Part shown: one piece after another, positions 1-6,240 of the stretch
Layout of the letters: the number at the start of each line of letters is the position of its first letter
Position numbering within the stretch: the first letter of the stretch is position 1
Origin: DASZGL01 sp035938875
GTDB taxonomy: Bacteria; Chloroflexota; Dormibacteria; Aeolococcales; Aeolococcaceae
Assembly: GCA_035938875.1 (NCBI GenBank)
Contig: DASZGL010000012.1
Coordinates: 1 to 14,955 of the forward strand
Reading direction: 5' to 3'
DNA: 14,955 nt
Notes under the pieces: generated by a model
Databases searched by the model: none
Told to the model about the DNA's origin: nothing
The model's input: the letters and a program-made list of their open reading frames with translations, nothing else
Made by a program: the position numbers and the translations under genes

Positions 1-606
1 AGCGGCGGCGTAGGCCAGAGCGCCGGCGACGAGGTAGCAGGCGATGGCCGCCTGTTCATGAGCCAGCACCCACTCCGACGCCCGGCTGAGGCCGACCACG
101 CTGCGGGTTGCCGTCGAGCTGCCCGCGAACCACTGCCCGCAGAGGATGGCCAGCGCGTAGATCGCCGCCGCGGCGATGCCCGCGATGCGAGACACGCCGC
201 CGAAGAGCAGGCGCACGGTGATTCCGACGAACAGCGCGAGTGCCACGGCCGAGACGGCCACGTCGACATTTCCCTGGAGCTTGGCCTCGGCGGCGGCGAC
301 ACCGGCGCCAAAGATGACGGCCACGCCTCCGGCCGCCGGCAGGGCAAGTCGCAGCGGTCCTCGCCAGAGCACGACAGGGTCGCCGTGCCGCCGGCGCACG
401 TTGATGCCGGATCGGCGCAATCCGAGTCGCGCCTCGCGGCGCACCTCCTCGAGGTCCTCCATCGCGAGCCGGTCGGCGGAGCACTGACGGCAGAGCCCAG
501 CGACTGAAGCGGCCCCCGTTGCGCACTCGTGGCACAGTCCACCGTGGCACTCCGGGCATTCGGCGACTGCGGCGCGATAGTGAACACGGCACACCGGCGT
601 GGTCAT
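1..606 (-). CDS. B-box-type zinc-binding multi-pass membrane protein (partial, C-terminus beyond left edge)
   Basis: The frame is open from ATG at 606 to the window edge (202 codons, no stop), so the protein is C-terminally incomplete. The N-terminus has a spaced set of metal ligands: C6-x2-H9, C17-x2-C20, C25-x2-C28 and C39-x2-C42, the pattern of a B-box-like zinc finger. An acidic/basic helical linker (about residues 46-75) follows, then hydrophobic segments at about 87-107, 115-136, 139-160 and 185 onward, i.e. at least four membrane helices. Bacterial proteins of this layout are known but their role is not established; a cytosolic zinc domain in front of a membrane domain suggests binding of a protein or other ligand, which is inference. 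The start is supported by a TAGCAT box 6 nt upstream. It is divergent from glpX. Confidence 0.75.
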   Translation of the reverse strand, partial: MTTPVCRVHYRAAVAECPECHGGLCHECATGAASVAGLCRQCSADRLAMEDLEEVRREARLGLRRSGINVRRRHGDPVVLWRGPLRLALPAAGGVAVIFGAGVAAAEAKLQGNVDVAVSAVALALFVGITVRLLFGGVSRIAGIAAAAIYALAILCGQWFAGSSTATRSVVGLSRASEWVLAHEQAAIACYLVAGALAYAAA

Positions 607-612
607 GGCCGA

Positions 613-618
613 ATGCTA
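613..618 (-). promoter_or_regulatory. -10 box for leaderless B-box gene
   Basis: TAGCAT on the minus strand ends 6 nt before the ATG at 606, so transcription would begin at or next to the start codon. No convincing -35 hexamer is visible at 16-18 nt. Confidence 0.45.
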
Positions 619-721
619 TGGCCGCTTCCGGCTGACAACCGCGGTGGTGTCACCATGTCGTGGTCGTGTCACGTGGCGTCACGCGATCGCAGACGACTCG
701 GCGACGCCGTCTGTCGCCCCA

Positions 722-740
722 GGCCAGACGTTCGCTGGCC
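722..740. promoter_or_regulatory. Inverted repeat in the glpX promoter (possible operator)
   Basis: GGCCAG, a 7-nt spacer, then CTGGCC form a perfect 6-bp inverted repeat ending one base before the glpX -10 box. A protein bound here would occupy the -35/-10 spacer, so it is a candidate repressor site. No regulator is identified. Confidence 0.35.
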
Positions 741-741
741 C

Positions 742-747
742 TATGAT
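742..747 (+). promoter_or_regulatory. -10 box for leaderless glpX
   Basis: TATGAT lies 8 nt before the glpX ATG at 756 and no Shine-Dalgarno sequence is present, so the mRNA is probably leaderless. No clear -35 element is seen. Confidence 0.5.
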
Positions 748-755
748 CGCCGCCT

Positions 756-1790
756 ATGCCGCCAAGGACCACGAATGACCTGGGAACACCGATTGACCGC
801 AACCTGGCCCTCGAGCTGGTGCGCGTGACCGAGGGTGCGGCCATGGCGGCGGCGCGTTTCATGGGCCGGAGCAACAAGGAAGAGGCCGACCAGGCGGCGG
901 TGGACTCGATGCGACGCAGCCTGGGCTTCGTCGACATGGACGGCCTTGTGGTGATCGGCGAAGGCGAGAAGGATGAGGCGCCAATGCTCTACATCGGTGA
1001 GCAGGTTGGCAACGGCAACCCGCCCAGGGTCGACGTCGCCGTCGATCCCATCGACGGCACCCGGCTTGTCGCCCGCGGACTCCCTGGAGGCATCAGCACC
1101 GTCGCCCTTGCCGAGCGCGGTTCCCTGTATCAAACGCACTGCGCCTACATGGAGAAGCTCATAGTCGGCCCGCGCGCCGCCACAGTCATCGACATCGATG
1201 ACTCCGTCGCCGACAACCTACGACGCGTGGCCCGCGCCGAGGGACGCAGTGTCGAGGACCTCACCGTGGTCGTCCTCGACCGCGACCGGCACGAGAAGCT
1301 ACTCGGCGAGATCCGCAACGCCGGGGCGCGGGTCAAGCTGATCATGGACGGCGATGTTGCCGCGGGGGTGATGGCGGCGATGGAGCATCGCACCGGCATC
1401 GACGTCCTCATGGGAATCGGCGGGGCCCCGGAGGCTGTCCTCGCCGCGTGCGCCATCAAGGCGGTCGGCGGCGGCATGCAGGCACGGCTCTGGCCGCGGG
1501 ACGACGATGAGCGCGCCCTCGTCCGTGCTGAGGGGAAGGACGCGAGCACGGTGCTCAATCTCGACGACCTCTGTGCCGGCGACAACGTGTTCTTCGCCGC
1601 GACGGGGATCACGGACGGCGAGCTCCTCCAGGGCGTGCGCTTCATGGGCAGCACGGCGAGCACGCACAGCCTGGTGATGCGTTCCTACTCGGGGACCATC
1701 CGATACGTCGAGGCGCAGCACGACATCGCTCGCCTGCGCCGCCGGGCCCCCGCCGACGGAGCCGCCACGCCCTCGCCGATCGAGCACTGA
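756..1790 (+). CDS. glpX: Class II fructose-1,6-bisphosphatase
   Basis: This cytosolic gluconeogenic enzyme removes the 1-phosphate of fructose-1,6-bisphosphate in a metal-dependent reaction. The 344-residue length fits the GlpX family (E. coli GlpX is about 336). Family signatures are visible: the metal-binding stretch GEGEKDEAPM at about residues 68-77, DPIDGT at 97-102, and GGISTVALAERG just after it. In some high-GC bacteria GlpX also hydrolyses sedoheptulose-1,7-bisphosphate; the sequence alone does not decide this. The start is the first in-frame ATG, 8 nt after a -10-like TATGAT. The gene lies 30 bp upstream of yvcK on the same strand, pairing the committed gluconeogenic phosphatase with a gene named for its need in growth on gluconeogenic carbon sources. 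The stop codon sits in an 8-bp palindrome, CTGATCAG. Confidence 0.95.
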   Translation: MPPRTTNDLGTPIDRNLALELVRVTEGAAMAAARFMGRSNKEEADQAAVDSMRRSLGFVDMDGLVVIGEGEKDEAPMLYIGEQVGNGNPPRVDVAVDPIDGTRLVARGLPGGISTVALAERGSLYQTHCAYMEKLIVGPRAATVIDIDDSVADNLRRVARAEGRSVEDLTVVVLDRDRHEKLLGEIRNAGARVKLIMDGDVAAGVMAAMEHRTGIDVLMGIGGAPEAVLAACAIKAVGGGMQARLWPRDDDERALVRAEGKDASTVLNLDDLCAGDNVFFAATGITDGELLQGVRFMGSTASTHSLVMRSYSGTIRYVEAQHDIARLRRRAPADGAATPSPIEH

Positions 1791-1807
1791 TCAGCGCGGA
1801 CTGGGCG

Positions 1808-1813
1808 TAAAGT
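1808..1813 (+). promoter_or_regulatory. -10 box for leaderless yvcK
   Basis: TAAAGT lies 7 nt before the ATG at 1821, in the short gap after glpX. It suggests yvcK has its own leaderless start in addition to any read-through from glpX. Confidence 0.4.
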
Positions 1814-1820
1814 CAGGTCG

Positions 1821-3107
1821 ATGCCCTCCTTCTCCCGCCCGGAGGGGTTGATGCGTTGGTTCACCCCCGGGCTCAACGTCAAACGGTGGCTGGTGCTGCT
1901 CTTCGCCAGCATCGTGATGATCAGCCTGGCTGTCGGCTATGCGCTGAAGGACGCCTACACCACCATCCGCTTCCCCGGGTACGTCGGCGACCTCACCCTG
2001 CAATTTCTGCCTCGCTCGGTGCGCGCCGCACTCTTCGCCGTCGCCGGCGTCGGCCTGTTGGTGCTGAGCTTCTACAAGCTGGGGCGTTCGGTGATCGGCC
2101 CCTTCCTGCCGCTGGCCTCGACCGAGGTCGGCATCGTCGAGCAGATCTACGCGCATCGCATGCTCTCCAAGGGTCCTCGCCTGGTGGCCATCGGCGGCGG
2201 TACCGGGATGAGCTCGATGCTCCGCGGCATCAAGAAGTACACCGGCAACCTCACCGCGATCGTCACCGTCGCCGACGACGGTGGTTCAAGCGGCCGTTTG
2301 CGCAGCGAATATCGCGTTTTGCCACCAGGGGATTTCCGCCAATGCCTCACCGCGCTGGCCGAGACCGAGCCACTGATGACCAGTCTGTTCACCCATCGCT
2401 TCGGCGGTGAAGGATCGTTGAGTGGTCACTCGTTTGGCAACCTGTTCATCATGGCCATGGCGGAGATCACCGGCGACTTCGAGCACGCCCTCAGCGCCTC
2501 CGGTCGGGTTCTGCGCGTTCGTGGCCAGATCATCCCCAGCACCCTGCAGGACGTGGTCCTCTGCGCCAACGCGGGCGACGAGGTGCGCATCGGCGAATCA
2601 CTTGTCCCGTATGGCGATGCACCGATCGACCGGGTGTTTCTCGACCCCCCGGCGCCACCGGTCAACCCCGAAGCCGAGGGCTCGATCCTCGATGCCGAAT
2701 TGGTGGTGGTCGGTCCGGGATCGCTGTACACATCGATCCTGCCCAACCTGCTGGTCGACGGCATGGTCGAGGCGCTGCGGGCGACCCCGGCGGTAAAGGT
2801 ATATGTGTGCAACGTCGCCACGCAGCCGGGGGAGACCACCGGGTTCACCGTCAGCGCGCACCTCGACGCCATCGAAGCCCACGTCGGTGGCAACCTCTTC
2901 GACTACGTCGTGGTCAACAGCAACTACAGCCTCGCCCTGCCGTCTTCCGCCGTTGACGCGGGGATCACGCGGGTGACCTTCGACCGGGAGCGGGCCTCGC
3001 ACCGGCCGGTGCACTACATCCTCGCCGACGTCGTCAACCCGCGCATCTCAACGCACCACGACCCCGAAAAGCTGGCGCGGGTGATCATGAAACGCGTCTG
3101 GCGCTAG
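1821..3107 (+). CDS. yvcK: YvcK/CofD-family gluconeogenesis factor, membrane-anchored form
   Basis: This 428-residue protein belongs to the YvcK (2-phospho-lactate transferase-like, UDP-sugar-binding) family, which supports peptidoglycan synthesis and cell shape during growth on gluconeogenic carbon. It has two N-terminal hydrophobic helices (about residues 22-41 and 67-86), followed by the nucleotide-sugar-binding Rossmann-like core: GGGTG at 125-129, DDGGSSGRL at 152-160, the PPGDFRQCL segment near 168-176, and GHSFGNL at 202-208. Classic Bacillus-type YvcK lacks the helices; membrane-tethered forms occur in other phyla. In Bacillus and actinobacteria yvcK usually lies between rapZ and whiA, and neither is present here; glpX is upstream instead. 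The start at 1821 is preferred because of the TAAAGT box 7 nt upstream; ATG 1851 is an alternative that keeps both helices. Confidence 0.92.
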   Translation: MPSFSRPEGLMRWFTPGLNVKRWLVLLFASIVMISLAVGYALKDAYTTIRFPGYVGDLTLQFLPRSVRAALFAVAGVGLLVLSFYKLGRSVIGPFLPLASTEVGIVEQIYAHRMLSKGPRLVAIGGGTGMSSMLRGIKKYTGNLTAIVTVADDGGSSGRLRSEYRVLPPGDFRQCLTALAETEPLMTSLFTHRFGGEGSLSGHSFGNLFIMAMAEITGDFEHALSASGRVLRVRGQIIPSTLQDVVLCANAGDEVRIGESLVPYGDAPIDRVFLDPPAPPVNPEAEGSILDAELVVVGPGSLYTSILPNLLVDGMVEALRATPAVKVYVCNVATQPGETTGFTVSAHLDAIEAHVGGNLFDYVVVNSNYSLALPSSAVDAGITRVTFDRERASHRPVHYILADVVNPRISTHHDPEKLARVIMKRVWR

Positions 3108-3118
3108 GCTGCAGCGCC
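3100..3118. terminator. Inverted repeat between convergent yvcK and SCP2-like gene
   Basis: GGCGCT, a 7-nt loop, then AGCGCC; the left arm overlaps the first base of the yvcK stop codon. The two genes end 18 bp apart, so this hairpin could serve both. There is no T-tract. Confidence 0.4.
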
Positions 3119-3125
3119 CCAAGCG

Positions 3126-3578
3126 CTAGAAGCGAAAGTCGTACGTAGCGGCGTAGCGTTCGATGAGTGTTTCACGCGCCTGGTTGTAGGCGCGCGTCAC
3201 CGCGGGCATCATGCGCAGCAGGGAGAGGATGTGGCTCATCGAGCCGCGCAGGTGGACGCGGCGGCGCACCAGGGCGACGATGGCGCTATCCATGCCACGG
3301 AGAACGGCGTCGAAGCGGTCGGTCTCGCCGGTGAACGTGAAGGTCGAGGTGCGGTGGTCATCGCGGCTGACGCTCACGGCGCCGCGTGCACCCACGGCAT
3401 AGCGAGCGTTGGGGAGCCGGCGATCGCTGACGCTGAAGGTGAAGGATAGCCCCTCACACTGGCGGGCCTCGTGGCTGCCGTGCATGAGCGCAGCCATGTT
3501 CTCGATCATCTCGGCCATCAGCTCCTCGGGAACCTCACCCGCTCGCCGCAGGACTCGGCGGCGCTTCGGAGGACTCAT
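3126..3578 (-). CDS. SCP2 sterol-binding-like domain protein
   Basis: This is a 150-residue soluble protein. The second half (about residues 75-130), a strand-rich stretch with TSTFTFTGETDRFDAVL, then a helix and VHLRGSMSHILSLLRMMPAV, resembles the SCP2 fold, which binds lipids or acyl groups in a hydrophobic tunnel. The first 15 residues are strongly basic. Its ligand and role are unknown, and the family assignment rests on pattern recognition only. A start at 3578 is chosen over the in-frame ATGs further upstream (to 3620) because GATACT lies 7 nt before it with TTGACG 16 nt further upstream. It is convergent with yvcK and divergent from the HU gene. Confidence 0.6.
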   Translation of the reverse strand: MSPPKRRRVLRRAGEVPEELMAEMIENMAALMHGSHEARQCEGLSFTFSVSDRRLPNARYAVGARGAVSVSRDDHRTSTFTFTGETDRFDAVLRGMDSAIVALVRRRVHLRGSMSHILSLLRMMPAVTRAYNQARETLIERYAATYDFRF

Positions 3579-3585
3579 GGTCGCA

Positions 3586-3613
3586 AGTATCACGCAGCGG
3601 CACGCGGCGTCAA
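3586..3613 (-). promoter_or_regulatory. Promoter of SCP2-like gene
   Basis: On the minus strand TTGACG (3613-3608), a 16-nt spacer and GATACT (3591-3586) form a recognisable sigma-70-type promoter. The -10 box is 7 nt from the ATG, so the transcript is probably leaderless. Confidence 0.55.
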
Positions 3614-3627
3614 TCATCACCCGGTGC

Positions 3628-3657
3628 TTGAGAAAAGTCCAAGCCAGTGCTTACAAT
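3628..3657 (+). promoter_or_regulatory. Promoter of HU gene
   Basis: TTGAGA (3628-3633), an 18-nt spacer and TACAAT (3652-3657) form a good housekeeping promoter. Transcription would start near 3664, leaving a leader of about 29 nt that contains the Shine-Dalgarno GGAG at 3682-3685. Confidence 0.65.
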
Positions 3658-3692
3658 TCCGCCCGCTTCATCACAAGTACTGGAGATGTGCC

Positions 3693-4004
3693 ATGGCTTT
3701 GGTCACGCGCGATGTCCTCGCCGAGAAGCTGGCGGCAAAGGCTGAGATCACCATGACGGCCGCACGCGACGAGGTGAAGTGGTTCTTCGACACCATCGCG
3801 TCGTCGCTCACCTCCGGTGACGAGGTGCGCGTTCACGGGTTTGGAACCTTCAAGACGGCGCAGCGAGCCGCCAGGGTGGGCCGCAATCCGCGCACCGGGG
3901 CAACTGTCCAGGTGGCCGCCCGCCGGGTCGTGCGCTTCTCACCCAGCACCACCCTCGCCGGTGCGCTGAAGACCACCAAGGCCGCAGCCCGGAAGAAGAA
4001 GTAG
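3693..4004 (+). CDS. HU-family DNA-binding protein
   Basis: This nucleoid-associated protein of 103 residues bends and compacts DNA as a dimer. The N-terminal helical half (residues 5-40) is followed by the hallmark GFGTF at 49-53 and the DNA-intercalating arm with GRNPRTG at 63-69. The last ~10 residues (KTTKAAARKKK region) are a short lysine/alanine tail, a modest version of the basic tails seen in actinobacterial HU (HupB). ATG 3693 is chosen because it begins the conserved fold and has GGAG 7 nt upstream; the longer frame from 3471 would run through the divergent promoter region. It is one of the few genes here with a real 5' leader and ribosome site, fitting high expression. A hairpin lies 5 nt after the stop. 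Confidence 0.93.
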   Translation: MALVTRDVLAEKLAAKAEITMTAARDEVKWFFDTIASSLTSGDEVRVHGFGTFKTAQRAARVGRNPRTGATVQVAARRVVRFSPSTTLAGALKTTKAAARKKK

Positions 4005-4009
4005 TCACA

Positions 4010-4026
4010 GCGCGGTCTCTCCGCGC
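4010..4026 (+). terminator. GC hairpin after HU gene
   Basis: GCGCGG, loop TCTCT, CCGCGC: a perfect 6-bp stem starting 5 nt after the HU stop codon and before fur. There is no T-tract. It could end or attenuate the HU transcript. Confidence 0.5.
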
Positions 4027-4056
4027 CCGCACCTGCGCTGCTCCGCGACCAATGGC

Positions 4057-4545
4057 ATGATGGCGGTCGATCCCGCCATGCCTGCCACGTCCGTTCCTCC
4101 GCGCGATCCGGTCAGTCTCCTGCGCGCGTCAGGGATCCGCGCCACGCCACAGCGACTGATGGTCCTGCAGGTGCTCGACGAGGCGGGTGATCGGCACCTC
4201 ACCGCCGACGACATCTGCCGAGCGGTCCAGGGCCGGTATCCATCCTTCAACCGTTCCACCACGTACCGCGTGCTCGAACTCTTCAGCGCGCTCGGCCTGG
4301 TGCAGCAGACCCGCCTCGGCGACGGCGTCGCCCACTTCGAGGTCGCCGACCAGCCGGGTCGCCATCATCACCTCGTCTGCGTGCACTGCGGCGCGGTGGA
4401 GAACGTCCCCGCCGCGGTGCTGGCACAGATCAGCGGCCGCCTCGCGCAACGCCACGACTTTCATGTCGGCACCGTCGACCTGATGATCCAGGGCGAGTGC
4501 GCGGCGTGCCATCGTCGCCGCTCGGGGAAGCACACCGCGCAGTGA
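4057..4545 (+). CDS. Fur-family metalloregulator
   Basis: This 162-residue transcription factor has the Fur/Zur/PerR arrangement. It has an N-terminal winged helix with TPQRLMVLQVL near residues 30-40 and NRSTTYRVLELFSALGLV at 65-82 (recognition helix), then a metal-binding dimerisation domain with HFEV at 93-96, HHHLVC at 103-108, and the paired structural-zinc motifs C108-x2-C111 and C148-x2-C151. The sequence does not settle whether iron, zinc or peroxide is sensed. The start could be ATG 4057, ATG 4060 or ATG 4078; all precede the fold, and no clear ribosome site or -10 box decides. No AT-rich Fur/Zur box is seen upstream. Its stop overlaps the start of the carboxypeptidase gene by one base, so the two are probably translationally coupled. 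Confidence 0.88.
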   Translation: MMAVDPAMPATSVPPRDPVSLLRASGIRATPQRLMVLQVLDEAGDRHLTADDICRAVQGRYPSFNRSTTYRVLELFSALGLVQQTRLGDGVAHFEVADQPGRHHHLVCVHCGAVENVPAAVLAQISGRLAQRHDFHVGTVDLMIQGECAACHRRRSGKHTAQ

Positions 4546-5786
4546 TGCGGCGGCTTCTGCTCGCCGGCGGGATTGCCGCCAGCGCGGTGCTTGGCCTTGC
4601 CGCGGTGCTCGGCGGCGTACACCTGGCATCGACGGTGCCGGCGCCGCAGCTCAGCCTCGACGCGCCCGCGGAGATCGCCGCCGCACCTGGAACAGCTCCG
4701 ACGGTGACCGCGCCGTCGCGGGGGAGCATGGCGATCGAAGCCGCGCCAGGTGAGCGTCTCGCCTCGGTGGCAGCCGAGGACGTGCGCCCCATCGGATCGG
4801 TGACCAAGGTGATGACCGCGCTGGCCGTGCTCAGCAGCCATCCACTGGCGCCCGCCGAGCAGGGTCCGCTGCTGACCATGACCGACGCCGACGTCAAGCT
4901 CTTCCACGACGAGATCGCCCGCGACGGATCAGCGCTGCCGGTTCACGTCGGTGAGCAGCTCAGCGAGCACGACCTGCTCCTCGCCCTCTTGCTGCCGTCG
5001 GCGAACAACGCCGCCGAGACGCTGGCGGTGTGGGTATCGGGCAGCCGCCAAGCTTTCATCGCCAGTCTCAACGCCACCGCGGTGACCGCGGGCATGTCGC
5101 ACACCCATTTCGACGATCCCAGCGGCTTCAGCAGCGCGTCGGTGTCGACCGCCTCCGACCTCCTGCTGCTCGGCCGCGCCGCTCTCGCCTCGCCGACCAT
5201 CGCCGCCATCGTCGCGACCGCCCAGGCGTCGCTGTCCGACGGGACGGTGGTGCACAACCGGGACACCCTGCTCGGCATCGTCCCAGGCTGGTTGGGGATC
5301 AAGACGGGAGAGACACCCCAGGCCGGTGCGTGCTTGCTCTTTGCGGCGCGGCGCCCCCCGTCCGATGGTCTGGGCGGGCCGCCGGTGACGCTCATCGGCG
5401 CCGTCCTCGGCCAGACGGTCCTCGGCGATGCGTTCGACGCCGCCAGGCGAGCGGTCGACTCGGCGATGGCGGGATACATCACGGTGCGGCCAGGCGCTCT
5501 GATCCCGGCCAAGGGCGCCGCGGTGACCGCTGTCTGGGATGTGCGGGCGCCGGCGCATGTTCAGGTCGAGGTCGACCCGAACGCACCGGCGGTTCTCACC
5601 CTGCTGCGCGGCACCAACCTTCGCCTGGTGACGGGTCGCCCGCCATTGCGCGCACCGCTGCGACGCGGGGACGAGGTCGGCGCCATCCTCGGCTGGCTGG
5701 GCACTCAACAGGTGGTCGCCTGGACCGTGCGCCTCGACGGTGACCTTCCCGGGCCGTCGCTGACCTGGCGGCTTCTCTACGGGTGA
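4545..5786 (+). CDS. D-alanyl-D-alanine carboxypeptidase (peptidase S11, PBP5/6 type)
   Basis: This serine D,D-carboxypeptidase trims the terminal D-Ala of peptidoglycan stem peptides outside the membrane. The N-terminus is basic then hydrophobic (residues 1-30), a signal sequence or signal anchor. The three active-site motifs are in order: S85-V-T-K88, S152-A-N154 and K253-T-G255. A DPSGFSSASVST stretch typical of the family follows the second motif. The 413-residue length includes a C-terminal beta-rich part (about 310-413), as in PBP5-like enzymes, but no obvious C-terminal amphipathic anchor. ATG 4545 overlaps the Fur stop (TGATG) and starts directly with the signal peptide; an upstream start at 4497 would add residues inside fur and bury the signal. 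It is convergent with the next gene. Confidence 0.9.
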   Translation: MRRLLLAGGIAASAVLGLAAVLGGVHLASTVPAPQLSLDAPAEIAAAPGTAPTVTAPSRGSMAIEAAPGERLASVAAEDVRPIGSVTKVMTALAVLSSHPLAPAEQGPLLTMTDADVKLFHDEIARDGSALPVHVGEQLSEHDLLLALLLPSANNAAETLAVWVSGSRQAFIASLNATAVTAGMSHTHFDDPSGFSSASVSTASDLLLLGRAALASPTIAAIVATAQASLSDGTVVHNRDTLLGIVPGWLGIKTGETPQAGACLLFAARRPPSDGLGGPPVTLIGAVLGQTVLGDAFDAARRAVDSAMAGYITVRPGALIPAKGAAVTAVWDVRAPAHVQVEVDPNAPAVLTLLRGTNLRLVTGRPPLRAPLRRGDEVGAILGWLGTQQVVAWTVRLDGDLPGPSLTWRLLYG

Positions 5787-5801
5787 GGTTGGCGGCTCAC
5801 C
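5782..5801. terminator. Shared inverted repeat carrying both stop codons of convergent genes
   Basis: GGTGAG, an 8-nt loop, CTCACC. The TGA of the carboxypeptidase (5784-5786) lies in the left arm and the TGA of the minus-strand gene (5799-5797) lies in the right arm, so the hairpin is symmetric on both transcripts. No T-tract. Confidence 0.45.
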
Positions 5802-6156
5802 AGGCGGCCTCGGTGCGCTCGGCTGCGGCGCGCAGCGCAGCGAGCGCGTCGGCGGCCCTCTCCCGCAGGTCGGCGGCGACCCTCACCGACTCCAGGCGGT
5901 CCTTGGCGACGACGACCTCGACCTCGTGCAGGCCGAGGTGGGGCCGGGCGGCCGGCTGCCCGGTGTAGCCGGCGAGCGGGGTGCGCAGCTTCTCGCGGAG
6001 CGCCCGTGGGGAGAGCTCGCCGGCCCTGACGGTGAGGCCGGCGCGGCCCGGCCCCAGGCGGAACCGGTAAGCGATCCGGCCCGACCTGGCGCACGATTCG
6101 CACCGCCCGTAGCGCTCGTCGGGGATCTCAGGACGCTTGAGACAGACGCGACACAT
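5797..6156 (-). CDS. Uncharacterised small zinc-ribbon protein
   Basis: I do not recognise this 119-residue protein. C2-x2-C5 and C19-x2-C22 near the N-terminus form a probable zinc-binding pair. A basic, strand-rich middle follows, then a conserved-looking HLGLHEVEVVVAKDRLESVRVAADL stretch (about 73-97), ending in an alanine-rich helix. The size and ribbon suggest a nucleic-acid- or protein-binding role, which is inference only. ATG 6156 is supported by TATCCT 6 nt upstream, the same -10 sequence and spacing as the divergent XRE gene. That the two share a control region suggests related regulation. It is convergent with the carboxypeptidase, with a 10-bp gap. Confidence 0.65.
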   Translation of the reverse strand: MCRVCLKRPEIPDERYGRCESCARSGRIAYRFRLGPGRAGLTVRAGELSPRALREKLRTPLAGYTGQPAARPHLGLHEVEVVVAKDRLESVRVAADLRERAADALAALRAAAERTEAAW

Positions 6157-6162
6157 AGGTCG

Positions 6163-6168
6163 AGGATA
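6163..6168 (-). promoter_or_regulatory. -10 box for leaderless zinc-ribbon gene
   Basis: TATCCT on the minus strand ends 6 nt before the ATG at 6156. The following CGA also matches the divergent XRE promoter (TATCCTCGA in both). Confidence 0.5.
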
Positions 6169-6179
6169 CCCGCGCGGGT
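6168..6179. promoter_or_regulatory. 12-bp perfect palindrome abutting minus-strand -10 box
   Basis: ACCCGCGCGGGT is a perfect palindrome overlapping the upstream edge of the zinc-ribbon gene's -10 box by one base. It is a candidate operator or dimer-binding site. Confidence 0.4.
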
Positions 6180-6205
6180 GGCTGCTTCACGCCTGTGGGG
6201 TGGCA

Positions 6206-6234
6206 TTGACAAAAAAACTGACCGGTCATATCCT
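6206..6234 (+). promoter_or_regulatory. Promoter of XRE regulator gene
   Basis: TTGACA (6206-6211, perfect -35), a 17-nt spacer and TATCCT (6229-6234) lie 6 nt before ATG 6241, giving a leaderless transcript from a strong-looking promoter. The run of seven A from 6211 to 6217 is the most AT-rich spot in this gap. Confidence 0.7.
6219..6228. promoter_or_regulatory. 10-bp palindrome abutting XRE -10 box (possible autoregulatory operator)
   Basis: TGACCGGTCA is a perfect palindrome filling the downstream half of the -35/-10 spacer and ending immediately before the -10 box. Binding there would block RNA polymerase; the XRE product itself is the obvious candidate, but this is inference. Confidence 0.45.
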
Positions 6235-6240
6235 CGAGCC

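Noticed and set aside
56..592. Arg/Pro-rich minus-strand frame 56-592 and plus-strand frames 58-507 and 176-487
   Set aside because: They overlap the better-supported zinc-finger/membrane frame that starts at 606 and runs off the edge; their composition is typical of shadow frames in GC-rich DNA.
3471..3692. HU gene extended upstream to 3471
   Set aside because: It would pass through the SCP2-like gene's start and the clear HU promoter; ATG 3693 has a Shine-Dalgarno sequence and starts the HU fold.
4005..4056. Fur or Zur box upstream of the Fur-family gene
   Set aside because: The 52-bp gap is GC-rich with a hairpin; nothing resembles an AT-rich Fur or Zur palindrome.
5926..6240. XRE regulator extended upstream to 5926
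   Set aside because: The extension is antisense to the zinc-ribbon gene and crosses a TTGACA-17-TATCCT promoter.
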